In this document: positions 35,147 through 45,169 of the stretch, in pieces
Position numbering within the stretch: position 1 is the stretch's first letter
How the letters are laid out: each line of letters begins with the position of its first letter
Assembly: GCA_951213105.1 (NCBI GenBank)
Contig: OX578147.1
Coordinates: 125,581,642-125,645,641 of the forward strand
Direction of reading: 5' to 3'
Source: Amaurobius ferox
Taxonomy: Eukaryota; Arthropoda; Arachnida; Araneae; Amaurobiidae
DNA: 64,000 nt
Made by a program: the position numbers and the translations under genes
Notes under the pieces: generated by a model
Databases searched by the model: none
What the model was told of the DNA's origin: nothing
Seen by the model: the letters and a program-made list of their open reading frames with translations, nothing else

Positions 35147-35676
35147 TACTCCAACTCCAAAAGAACAATTTTCACAACCATTTAAGCCTTTTGCGTATAA
35201 AGCAATAGGATGCAGCATAATGATCTGCTCGATCGACGACGTCCATATATATGATGTAGTCTAGAACCACGCTGGGCTCATCAGCATGTTGAGTATCATC
35301 ACGGCGAACTATTCTGCTGACATTTTGCATTTCTTTTTGAGTAATGTTACAATTCGCTTGTCTTTCCAGGGAAATAGCAAAATGTTTTTTCTACGGCAAA
35401 AAATTGTTTGTTTAGTTGCGGTAACTGTTGTTATTTTTATTTGTACAGGCAAACTATTTCTATTTGTTATTGCCGTTTTATCGCTTTATCCGTAAACTTA
35501 CGTACCAATTTTACATTATAAAAATATTTCTTTATCTAAACAGAAGTATCTCCATATCGTAGCCTTCCGATTTCTATAGCATTAATGCATGTCTCATCAG
35601 CGGAGCCTTTCGAGCGATAAGGGTTAAGAATACAGAAAGAAAAAGTTTTTCTTTATTAAAATGCAAGTATAATTAC

Positions 35677-35735
35677 ACAGTATTTAAGATTTGTTGACGA
35701 GTCGGTCGGTCTGGGTCTTCAACAGTATTTAAGAT
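35677..35735 (+). mobile_element. 31-bp SINE-tail micro-insertion with 14-bp target duplication
   Basis: ACAGTATTTAAGAT occurs at 35677-35690 and 35722-35735. The 31 bp between (35691-35721) reads TTGTTGACGAGTCGG then TCGGTCTGGGTCTTCA, only the last part of the SINE tail. Copy 2 of the duplication, near 41637, reads ACAGTATTTAAGCTGAACAT without insert, and 55681 is also uninterrupted; both are empty sites. Confidence 0.88.
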
Positions 35736-36115
35736 GAACATAGGAATTGCGTGATTCTTCAATTTTCGAATGTACAATCTTCACATATAAATAAAGGAAG
35801 ATATTTATGGCGAAAAAGTCAAATATGCGTCGTATGGTAATGAAATTTGATAGACATGTACCTTAAGACACGCAGCAATGCACCAGAGCAAGATTTTTTT
35901 AAAAATTTGAATCAATATTTTATTTATTAAATGTTAAAATGTCATGCTAAGTGATTTTTGCACAAATAGGTTCCTTAGCGATCGAAAATACTATTTCAGA
36001 GATTACATCTCAACATCAACACAAGGAAAGAACATCAACAGAGAAATGCAAGATAGCCATTAATGAACAAAAAATAAAGATCAGTTTAACGCCTAATTGT
36101 TGGTCTAAGTAAAAT

Positions 36116-37311
36116 ACAGTTAAACCTGTCTAAGTTGGACACTCACGGTTCCCCTTAAAAGCGTCCAACTTAGACAGGTGTCCAAAATAGACAATATGAT
36201 GAAATTTCATTTTTCCCCTTCAATAAAGCACATCAAAAGACTTTGTTTTTAACATATAGAAAATACTAATAAGCCAATGGTTTTAATTAAATATTGTAAT
36301 TACTGTTACAAAATACTTATGTATGTGCGTACATACTTAAAATGTGAAGTAGAACTCTAAATACATACACCTAATTTTATACGTAATATGTAACGGCTAC
36401 TCACATACTGTCAGATTGATGCAGTAATCCATTTCTATTGTTCAGAAAAGTACTCAGTCAGAAGAGTTTGTTTTTTCAGATTCCAGATGCAGATTGTCTT
36501 TCTATTTTACTGTGTAGATTAAACACTGTCTCAATGAGTTCTGGCGTATTTTGCATAAAAGCATACAGTTCTAATTTAAACCAACCTGAAAATATTGCGG
36601 TAGTTATCCAGGCTTTCTTGTTATGCTGCCATATTACAGGAAGGTTGTTTATTTTCACCTTGCTGCTCTTAAATGCTCTAGGGTAGGCTGCCTTTCCTAT
36701 TACCAAAGGTTTCAACTTTTCTCCTCGAGCGCTGCAACACAACAAGACTGTGATCCTTTCTTTAGACTTTTGAGGGGATGTGACTTTTGAGGGTAGAGAG
36801 ACCTTTTTATTCAGAAGATGCAGAAATCTAATTGGATAATGCAAAGACGGGGTAGGGAAGCTGCAAATGTCCATTCTTCAAGTGTGTTGTTGTGTGTGTG
36901 TAAACAAACTGATAACAAAAAGATGTGATACATAATTGAGAGCTGTGGAATGGTAGGGAGGGACCGCCCCTTAGCAACAATAAAAAAGAAATGTGGGGAG
37001 ATAAGAGCTTCCTGGAAGTGATAACAACAACAAAGGAATACATCAGAGGATCAACAACAAAAGATAATCCCTGGGGATGAATAAGGAAGATCAAAAGTGG
37101 TAGGTTATTTCTTTTATGTAAATGCCAATTTTAAGGAACTTGTCCAACTTAGTAATGTAAACAGAGTCCAACTTCCAAGATAGACAGGTGTCCAAGTTAG
37201 ACAGTATTATATACATGTTAAAACATAGGCATTCGTTCGGTTCCACCGAATTGTGTCCAAGATAGACAGGTGTCCAACATATAGAGGTGTCCAACTTTAC
37301 AGGTTTTACTG
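36116..37311 (-). mobile_element. pogo/Tigger-type DNA transposon, internally deleted
   Basis: Left end CAGTTAAACCTGTCTAAGTT GGACAC; right end, complemented, CAGTAAAACCTGTAAAGTTG GACACC. Both terminal inverted repeats are about 26 bp, with further TGTCCAACTTAGACAGG-like subterminal copies. The left end is preceded by TA and the right followed by CA, consistent with a mutated TA target duplication. At about 1.2 kb it is much shorter than a full Tigger element and retains only the middle of the transposase gene. Confidence 0.85.
36476..36790 (-). pseudogene. pogo/Tigger transposase fragment (DDE_1 domain)
   Basis: On the reverse strand this encodes KERITVLLCCSARGEKLKPL, then VIGKAAYPRAFKSSKVKINN and LPVIWQHNKKAWITTAIFSG W. 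That order (KERxTxLLC, GxKLxPLVIGK, NLPVxWxxNKKAWxT) is diagnostic of the DDE_1 core of pogo/Tigger transposases, which cut and paste DNA at TA sites. The helix-turn-helix DNA-binding part and the catalytic Asp-containing motifs are missing, so the product would be inactive. The open frame extends upstream to 36874, but that part does not look like transposase. It lies between the matching inverted repeats at 36116 and 37311. Confidence 0.85.
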
Positions 37312-37319
37312 CATATGCC

Positions 37320-38425
37320 AAGAGCTGCAGGTTTTTGAATACTTAGTTAGAATCAAAGGAATATCCTAAATTTCTGTGTGAATGGAGGAAGTGAAGTTAA
37401 ATAGGAACATGTTGAAATCTAGATTTGGAAAATGTAAATCTGTATCTCAAACGAGAGAAAAGCACAGATTTTTATCTCTCAGTAAATCCGCCATAAGATG
37501 TTATCAAACTCCTACATCTTTGGAATATGTAAATATCCAAGTAGTAACTTGTATTTATGATAAACAGTACTGGCGTACTGAAATTTTGTACATGTATTTT
37601 GCAAACGAAGACTTATGTTTGCCAAGGACGTATCCAGAAATTTCATTTCGGGGGTGGGGGGCCCAAAGAATAGTGAACTTTCAATCCAAAAAAAAGTTTG
37701 ATTGAGACTAACTAAACTTGACTAAATTGATACTGGATCACAATTGAACGAGAAAACAAGAGAGCACAGGAAAGGACGCATTCAGAAATTTCATTTCGGG
37801 TGGGAGGTCCGGATCCACCGGACCACCTCTATTAATACGTCATTGATATCTGCAATTTTTAAGCTACCAGGTCCAAGAATTTCTTTCCAAAAGACATTCA
37901 ATGCATAATTGGTTCTTTCCTCCATCAAAAGTACTGAGAAAACACACGCCTTTGGAAATTCATGCACATACAGAATAAAGCTACCAGATTATTAACAAAC
38001 TCTGTAGTGAAATATCACGACTATACAACGATTATTTTTAATAAAAATTATTAAATTTTAGGGATAAGTGAAAATTAAGATTTGTTACTCTTAGGACTGT
38101 ACTCATTCCTCATATCAATAAAACCAGAAAAGTCTCAAACTCCACATATTTAGTACAATTAGATATTATGTAGTACTTGATTCTCTGCAAGTTTCAGATT
38201 TTTCCCGGTTCTCCCATCAGAGATATTAAGGCTTAAATATGTGTAAATTAGAAAAAGTCGCCATGTTTAAGACTTATTAAATAAAAAAGAGAAAATTTTC
38301 TGTCTCTCCAATTTCTCCATCTGAAACGTTGGTTGTAGGGTAAGTAGTTAATTAATATAGATCAATCTATTCAAAATCAATTCTAAAAATTTTAAAAACA
38401 GCTAAACATTAGGACCAAAATTATA
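37320..38425. other. AT-rich region, no gene recognised
   Basis: A frame at 37382-37705 has no recognisable domain. The phrase TATCCAGAAATTTCATTTCG near 37630 recurs diverged near 37778, a short duplication. Nothing else was recognised. Confidence 0.45.
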
Positions 38426-38427
38426 AT

Positions 38428-39462
38428 TAAAGCTTTCTGAAGAATTTTAAGTTTTAATGACCCTTAAATAGAGTTAATTTTGTATTGAAGAATCTGCTTT
38501 TGTTTTGCTGAAGTTCCTCAGTATGAAGTTTTGCAATGTGACGCAGTATTAAAATTAATACAATGATCACAGATAAGTAACACAGATAAGTAAGTAAAGT
38601 TCAGATAAATAAAGTTCAGATAAGTAAGTAAAGATAAATAAGTAAAGTTCAGATAAATAAGTAACACAGATAAGTAAGTAATTCAATGATCACAGATTTT
38701 ATTAACAGAACTTTATGGGTTTGAATGTGGTCATGGTTCAAAATATGACCATTTAAATTTGAGAAAAGATGTGGATCCATCTGCATCATTGAATAAGTTA
38801 TAAGTGGTTTTTTAATGTAGTGTTTGTGCAATTTTCTTGCAGCTTCAATTTTATGAAAATATTTTACTGCAAATTTGCAAAGTTTATGTATAGCATCACC
38901 AGGCGATATTATTCCACCTTAGTTTTCAATTTCAATTAAATTGGAAACAGTTCACTCTTAACGCCAAAATGCATTGATTCAAACACATTGCTAAAATACA
39001 CTATTAATGCCAAAAGACAATAATTCTAATCAGGTTAGAATTTATACAGAGTGGGTGGGCAACTCTGGGATAAGAGTAATAGCATGGACTACTTTGATGT
39101 CCGCCTTTGTGACTTTGAATTGACCCCTTGTCTGCCCCAATGGGCGTCAACAAAGAACAACAATACATAACAATGATTTTACCATTTATATTTCTCCAGT
39201 AAGCTCTCGGTCAGAAATCGCCATTGAAATGTACAGGGTCAAGGTCAGGAGAAAGCAGGTTCGCAGAAAAATCATTTTGAAAGCACCTCCCATTATCTTT
39301 AATACGCATTGCAGACCTTAAGTTCCTTTTGTTCAGTAGGTACGGGAGAACAGGTGTCTTGTGGACAGGTGCAATCACCCACAGCTGCTGAGGGGTTAGA
39401 TTAAATTCCTGAGCATAAACAAAGCTATACCAAACGAAGTAACCTTGATGTCACTTGGAACA
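38428..39462 (+). repeat. Segmental duplication D, copy 2, left half
   Basis: Matches 34036-34994 closely. It contains a local expansion of GATAAGTAAGTAAA-type repeats at about 38565-38685 that copy 1 lacks. It ends at the (TA)n tract where the 1.5-kb insertion begins. Confidence 0.85.
38565..38685 (+). repeat. Minisatellite expansion specific to duplication copy 2
   Basis: Irregular tandem repeats of ACAGATAAGTAAGTAAAGTT and AGATAAATAAAGTTC. Copy 1 goes directly through GTATTATAAGATCACAGATT at the same place, so the expansion arose after or during the duplication. Confidence 0.8.
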
Positions 39463-39877
39463 ATATATATATATATATATATATATACTATATATATATA
39501 AGATTCAAATAAAAGAGGGAAACGACCAATTGCATAGCATAAATGGCAGAGGTGGATTGCGACACCTCTTTCCCGGTTAGAAGCGTGCTTTTAAGCCCGG
39601 GCAACACTCCCGGAACCAATGCCATGCAGTGGCCTATCTTCCGGATATGTGTGAAGTCAAAGACACAGAAAAAAAAACGAAGCAAACCATCTAGAAGCCA
39701 CCACAAGACCAGAAACGACCTCAAGACGAGAAGCGACCATTGCAAGACTTTAGAAGCGACCATTGCAAGAGAAAGGGATGGAATGTAATCCGTATGAAGT
39801 GCATGCTGACGCTTAAAGCAGAAATCTGTTATCAACGTGCACCAGGGTGCGCTGTCCACACATGCGCAATGGTCCCA

Positions 39878-40402
39878 CTAAGAACTTAAAGTGTTACTGC
39901 AAACATCCGCTATATCTCTAAAGTATGCATTTTTTTCTCTTTCTGTATTGAAAATTGAATTATAATAGTATTTCAAGAAGTTTTCGGGATAATTTCTTTT
40001 TATTGCTTCTTGCATGATATTTCTGTTATGTATGATACAATCAGTCTTGAAAGTATTAATACGTTGATTTCTCTTGAGGTGATTGATGACAACATTTCTA
40101 AATATGTTTTTAGTTAAGTTGGATTTCCAGTCAATAATGTGGTTAATTTTAATATTGAAGTTGTTTCTTTTGTCAAATAAAACAGTATATGTGCCATATT
40201 TACTATCTTGCTTTAGTGTGATATCTAAAAAATCAACACTGTTTTCTTCCGTTCCTTTATTTTCAATCAATTCCAGTTCTTTAGGATAAAAACTAAAATC
40301 AAACGGTGGCATATTCGTATATTGTCCAAAAAGGACATCGTCAACGTAACGAAAGTATGGTAATTCATGTAAGATGTGAGTGCCCTCTTCAAATTTATTC
40401 AA
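39878..40402 (-). pseudogene. Reverse transcriptase fragment (Penelope-like or related), 174 codons
   Basis: The frame begins near the RT active site: YFRYVDDVLFG at residues 16-26, with the catalytic Tyr-x-Asp-Asp at 19-22. It continues with FYPKELELIE and NSVDFLDITL (55-63), then VLFDKRNNFNIKI and NIFRNVVINHLKR. The combination FRYVDD followed 30-40 residues later by xxLDFLDI is typical of Penelope-like and related RTs, where it forms the palm-to-thumb transition. The fingers and N-terminal palm are missing upstream, where the sequence runs into (TA)n, and no endonuclease follows. The frame is otherwise open. A second, diverged member of the same family begins at 63541 and shows the same FLDLT, YDKRSTFKFDI and RNIFRNLIINQMKR order. 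Confidence 0.75.
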
Positions 40403-40422
40403 ATAAAGGTCGGCAAGCAGGC

Positions 40423-40472
40423 TATATATATATATATCGGCTATATATATATATACATGTATATATAAATAT

Positions 40473-40505
<33 letters not shown>

Positions 40506-40513
40506 TACATATT

Positions 40514-40588
<75 letters not shown>
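40423..40588. repeat. (TA)n microsatellite
   Basis: About 165 bp of TA-rich repeats with TATAAATATTATAT interruptions, directly upstream of the RT fragment in its own orientation. Confidence 0.9.
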
Positions 40589-40590
<2 letters not shown>

Positions 40591-41027
40591 AAAAAAAGGT
40601 TTGAAGATCCAATGAAAGAAAAGTGAGAATCTGTAATACGAAAATTCAAATATCTGACAGGCTTACGAAATAAAAGTATAAATCAACAAATCCTCAAGCA
40701 AATGGAAAAAAAAAAACAAATAAATAAAATAAATATCGAATCAACAAGTCAATGAAAAGTATCAAAATACAAAGGTATGGAATCGAAAAAAGAATAACAA
40801 ACGAAATCAAGCACGAACGCTATACACGTGGACAAGGCTCTAAGCCTAATTCATGAATTGCTCACTTCCACAAAAATCGTATTCATGCCCAAGTTTTTTG
40901 TAGAAGCAAACACAAAAATGTATGTTTCTGAAGAAATATACAGATTATATCTATAAACTGTATGTATATATATATATAAATATATATGCATATATATATA
41001 TATATATATATATAAATATTATATATG

Positions 41028-41875
41028 TAAACTACTCCAACTCCAAAAGAACAATTTTCGCAACCATTTAAGGCTTTTGCGTATAAAGCAATAGGATGCA
41101 GCATAATGATCTGCTCGATAGACACGCCCATATATGCTGTGTTGTCTAGAACCATATATGCTGTGTTGTCTAGAACCATATATGCTGTGTTGTCTAGAAC
41201 CATATATGCTGTGTTGTCTAGAACCATATATGCTGTGTTGTCTAGAACCATATATGCTGTGTTGTCTAGAACCATGCTGGACATATCAACATGTTGAGTA
41301 CCACCACCGCGAATTATTCTGCTGACATTTTGCATCCCTGACTGATTACTGTTACAATTCGCTTGTCTTTCCAGGCAGATAGCAAAATGCTACTTTTACG
41401 ACAAAAAATTGTTTGTTTAGTTGCGGTAACTGTTGGTTTTTTTATTCGTACAGGCAAACTATTTCTATTTATCATTATAAAAATGTTTCATTTATCTAAA
41501 CAAAAGTATCTCCATAGCGGAGCCGTAAGATTTCTGTAGCATTAATGCATGTCTCCGCTGCGGAACCTTTCGAAAGTTAAGGGTTAAGAATACAGAAATA
41601 AAAATTTTTCTTTATTTAAATGCAAGTATAATCACACAGTATTTAAGCTGAACATTGGAATTGTGTGAATCTTCAATTTTCGAATGCTAGAATTTTCACA
41701 TATAAATAAAGGAGCAATGCACCAGAGCAATATTTTAAAAAAATTTGAATTAATTTTTATATTTATTTACTATTAAAATGCCATGTTGCGTGATTTTTGT
41801 TCAAATAGTTTCCTTAGCGATCTAAAATATTATTTTAGAGATTTCATCTTAACATCAACAGAAGGATAAAAACAT
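41028..41875 (+). repeat. Segmental duplication D, copy 2, right half
   Basis: Matches 35143-36030 with small deletions, for example the block corresponding to 35790-35860 is missing. It is the empty site for the 31-bp micro-insertion of copy 1. Confidence 0.85.
41128..41271 (+). repeat. Tandem repeat, 24-bp unit, six copies
   Basis: Six essentially identical copies of CCATATATGCTGTGTTGTCT AGAA. Duplication copy 1 has a single diverged unit at the same place (near 35246). Because 24 is a multiple of three, all frames stay open across it, producing spurious repetitive ORFs on both strands. Confidence 0.93.
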
Positions 41876-41879
41876 TATC

Positions 41880-42800
41880 TTTCTAACAAACTTTAAACGG
41901 AATATGTTCTGTCAATAGGCGAATTTTCATGAATTTAAAAACAGATTTATACTTTTCGCGGTTAGAAGATAAACCCGATTTAAACATTGTGACATAAGTG
42001 TTAATTGATAAACCGATCTCCATAATTTTTCAGATGTTTACTTGAATAATACACACTGCTCCAATAAAAAAATTGTGTTTCGCGCTGTATGCCGTTGATT
42101 AATAATGAATAATTTTTCTGTATAACCTCTTAAATTTCACAAAAGAATACTAGCAGCGTAAGGGATTGGTAACAAAACCGTTTTTTCTTCATCCTGGAAT
42201 CGAGGTTAACAGTTCTCTTCTCGAATCTTGGATCAAAAGCACTGTAAGAAGAGTTAAGGTTCCTATAAGTAAATAAATAAAAAATAAATTCATCTTGTAT
42301 ATATACAAGAGCCTTTTTACGCTCACAAAACACAATTTATATACAACAATTAATCAAAATTATATTTTATGTACCTTAAAATACTAATATATATACATCT
42401 ATAATACACAAATTTATACTTAAACTTCACATTTACGATAGAATTGCAAATTATATTAAAATAATGACTGTCACAGTCTATGTTTTCCCATAGAACTGAA
42501 TTACTCGGAGAAACTGGCATTTCACCTTCTAAACCAGTGACGTCACGAACGGCGATAACGTCCGCTCTCTGGAATACTGTTAACAGCTGCATTCTGGTTT
42601 TGTAATATCTGACCCTCCCTGCAAGGATGAAAGAGATTTTCTAAAGAACTTGATATTCCCCCATTGTATTTCACCGATAATCCAATGGGGTGCAGCTAGT
42701 CAGTGGTATGTCAATGAATATCGATTTAGAAAATTCTGGATATAGCCAAATAAGACAAACTTTATTCAGTTGGTAACTTGCCAGTGTAGGTGTAGCACTG
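41880..42800. other. AT-rich region upstream of the Sox-like gene
   Basis: No coding frame was recognised. The last few hundred bases (42480-42800) are less AT-rich and could hold promoter or 5' UTR sequence of the Sox-like gene, but no clear TATA box or initiator was identified. Confidence 0.4.
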
Positions 42801-42950
42801 ATAGTACAATTAAGACGTATTCTTAATTTGATATTTATAAAGTGCAGTTAGAGTGTAATATCTAGTTTTTGGACGATCATTTTATTATTTGAAAACTTCG
42901 CTGAACTGTTAGTGTACATTTTGTGTTATATAGTCTGATTTTGTGGCTTT

Positions 42951-43654
42951 ATGTTGAGAATGATGAGTAGCAGTATGAACCTTACTCAAGGTATAGAAAA
43001 CATAGTGCTTCAGCAACCACTGATCAATGTCGGTAATGAAGTCCATGTATCTGTTGAACAGCAGCATATCAAGAGACCCATGAATGCATTTATATTGTGG
43101 TCACGAGCGCGTCGAAGCAAACTTGCCATGGATCATCCAGAGATGCATATTTTCGAAATTAGTAAATTATTAGGCATAGAAACCTCTTATCAGCTGAGGA
43201 TAAGCGTCCGTTTGTTGAAGAAGCGAGACTCTTGAAAGAACAACATATGCGTGACTATCCAAACTATAAGTTCTGTCCCCGAAGAAAGCGAAAACCAGCA
43301 GCTTTAAAACCAACCGATCCTGTCAAGCCTATGATTTCCCCACAGTGCATTGCTCCTAATTTCTTAAATGATTCACGTTTTACTGAAATATCAAGTCATT
43401 CCATGTCTGCTTACGGAGGTCATATGAATAATAACATTTCACCATTTGCAAGCAGCAGTCCACGTCCACAGTTTACATCGACATTTTTACAATCAATGTA
43501 CGAAATGCCCGAAAAATACCTAACAACCTTGCCTCCAAACGGAATTAAAGCTTACTATCAATATGCAACTGAATTTGGTTCATATGTTGGAGAAAACTAC
43601 AGGAATGTTGACGGCAATCATCCAAGTGTACAGGTGCTTACGGGAACTATGTAA
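42951..43654 (+). pseudogene. Sox-family HMG-box gene with 4-nt frame break in the HMG box
   Basis: Sox proteins bind the DNA minor groove through an HMG box and act in cell-fate decisions. From the ATG at 42951 the frame runs through [20 protein letters not shown] (residues 39-58) and [16 protein letters not shown] (62-77), a clear Sox HMG box. At 43181 the homology jumps to another frame, which gives [20 protein letters not shown], then MRDYPNYKFCPRRKRK and a C-terminal tail to the stop at 43654. Lining up the halves shows a 4-base loss that removes the invariant Trp codon (GAEW in relatives). Read across the break the protein would be about 235 residues without introns, typical of SoxB-like genes. 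Changes elsewhere in the box (ILW for MVW, EISKLLG for EISKRLG) show unusual divergence. It may be a pseudogene, a retrocopy or a true gene with a sequence error at 43181. Confidence 0.82.
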
Positions 43655-44455
43655 CTGGTCTCAATAACTGATCTTAAAAACTAATAGAGAGTTTTATGAC
43701 CCCCCCAGCTCTATGGCAGAAGTTTTTGTGGAATTGTGACTAAAACTTAACATAATTGAAATTAGAACAATCTTCGTTTGCAAGTTTGATGGCTTTTAAA
43801 TGTGGTGCTTGAATCTCTGTTAGAATTGCTAAGAGAACAAACACACAGTTGTTCAAAGTGAGAAGAGTATTTTTTTAATGTTAAAATGTTCATATAAACT
43901 TTATATTTATGCTTTAGAAATTAATTTTTGAATGTCGAATTTAAGGGGGATTATTCAGATTCTTTTGCTTATTTCCTAAACAAAAACAGTTATTTCTGCT
44001 ATTTATAAGTTTTGATGATAGCTACTAATTCTTGTTTTTCAATTTCTTACATTTGAATATCTATATGAGTAATCTTGTAAATGTTCAATTTGCAGTTAGA
44101 AATTTTAATTTAGATTATTCTGATTTGTGTTTCTTTCGAACTTAGAACTTAAATTTGCTGTTACGATGCAAAATGTTTTTAAAATTATTTCCGTATTTCT
44201 TAAAATTTTCTATTGCAAAATTTGTGGGAATATTTAAAATGTTTTATTAAAGATTTAGGAGTATAATGGATGTTTTTGTAAATCAGAAAAAATACAGAAT
44301 AAAATTTGAAATTATAATTTGCTGGGCATACTTAATATGTTCACTTTTAATAGAAGCCCAATTTTTTATGAAATTTTTTCAGAGAGAAGGCGTGATTTAC
44401 ATTTTCGGTTTTATAAAAATATCTGCGACCATGATATTCATATTTTGTTAGAAAA
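43655..44455. other. 3' flank of the Sox-like gene, no feature recognised
   Basis: AT-rich sequence with a C-run at 43700-43706. It may include 3' UTR. An ATTAAA hexamer lies near 44247, but nothing shows that it is used. Confidence 0.4.
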
Positions 44456-44459
44456 GAAA

Positions 44460-45060
44460 CTACTCGTCCATATCATAAGGGTTTAAAAACCATTATTTTT
44501 CTAAAAAAAAATCTATTTTTCATCTTTTTATTTCACTCATTTCATTTTACATTCATATGCCTACAAATCATTTACTGCAAAGACGAAATACTCTTTCAAA
44601 TATTGACAATTTCATTAATGACATTAAAAACATGGGCATAACTGAAAATTTGTTTAAAACTCATCCAAATCATCAGGGATTGAAAATACATATTGTTTCG
44701 GAAAAGAAAAATCCATTTTTTATCATTTTATTTCACTTATTTCATTTTACATTCGTATGTCTACAAATCATTTACTGTAGGGACGAATTATCCTGTCGAA
44801 TATTGATAATTTCAATAGTAACTCTAAACCCTAGTGTATAATTAAAAATTTGCTTATGTCTCATTCATATCACGAGAGCTTCAACATCCATTATTTTTCA
44901 GGAAAAGAAATCTATATTTACATCATTCTATTTCACTCATTTCATTTTGAATTCATATAACTTATTCTAAGGACGAAATATTCTTTCGAACATTGATAAT
45001 GTCATGAATAACTTTAAATCCTTGTGTATAATTAAAATTTTGTTTAAGGCTTTATATTTT
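44460..45060 (+). repeat. Tandem repeat, ~200-bp unit, about 2.7 copies
   Basis: The block AAATCTATTTTTCATC, TTATTTCACTCATTTCATTT, ACATTCATATGCCTACAAAT, GACGAAATACTCTTTC and AATATTGACAATTTCAT recurs at about 44508, 44707 and 44908. Short open frames over it are by-products. Confidence 0.85.
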
Positions 45061-45102
45061 AAAATATTTAGAAATTTAAATAGTGCATAGGGTGCAATAG
45101 CA

Positions 45103-45166
45103 TAATATATATATATATAATATATTATATATATATAATATATTATATATATATATATTATATATA
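45103..45166. repeat. (TA)n with inverted structure
   Basis: TATATATATA with ATAATATATTAT interruptions, self-complementary. Confidence 0.85.
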
Positions 45167-45169
45167 GAG

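Larger units (their letters stand above)
34032..36030 (+). repeat. Segmental duplication D, copy 1
   Basis: Matches 38428-39462 joined to 41028-41875. Shared blocks include AATTTTAAGTTTTAATGACC, GTGGATCCATCTGCATCATT, GGTGGGCAACTCTGGGATAA, AATGTACAGGGTCAAGGTCA, GTAAACTACTCCAACTCC and GAATTATTCTGCTGACATTT or close variants. In this copy the junction of the two halves is a plain (TA)n tract (34994-35140), so it is the empty-site form for the RT-bearing insertion of copy 2. No coding gene was recognised. Confidence 0.85.
39463..41027 (-). mobile_element. 1.5-kb RT-bearing insertion within a (TA)n tract
   Basis: The two halves of duplication D are separated here by sequence absent from copy 1. 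The insertion is bounded by (TA)n at 39464-39500 and 40963-41024 and contains another at 40423-40588. It holds the reverse transcriptase fragment at 39878-40402 and a non-coding stretch at 40590-40960. A stretch at 39500-39870 contains TTCCCGGTTAGAAGCGTGCT and many Lys/Arg-rich codons but no recognised domain. Confidence 0.75.

Noticed and set aside
39500..39870. 123-codon and 81-codon frames
   Set aside because: No domain; they overlap on opposite strands within the RT-bearing insertion and look like chance frames.
40883..41335. 150-codon frame with repeated MVLDNTAY
   Set aside because: Translation of the 24-bp tandem repeat; a multiple of three keeps all frames open.
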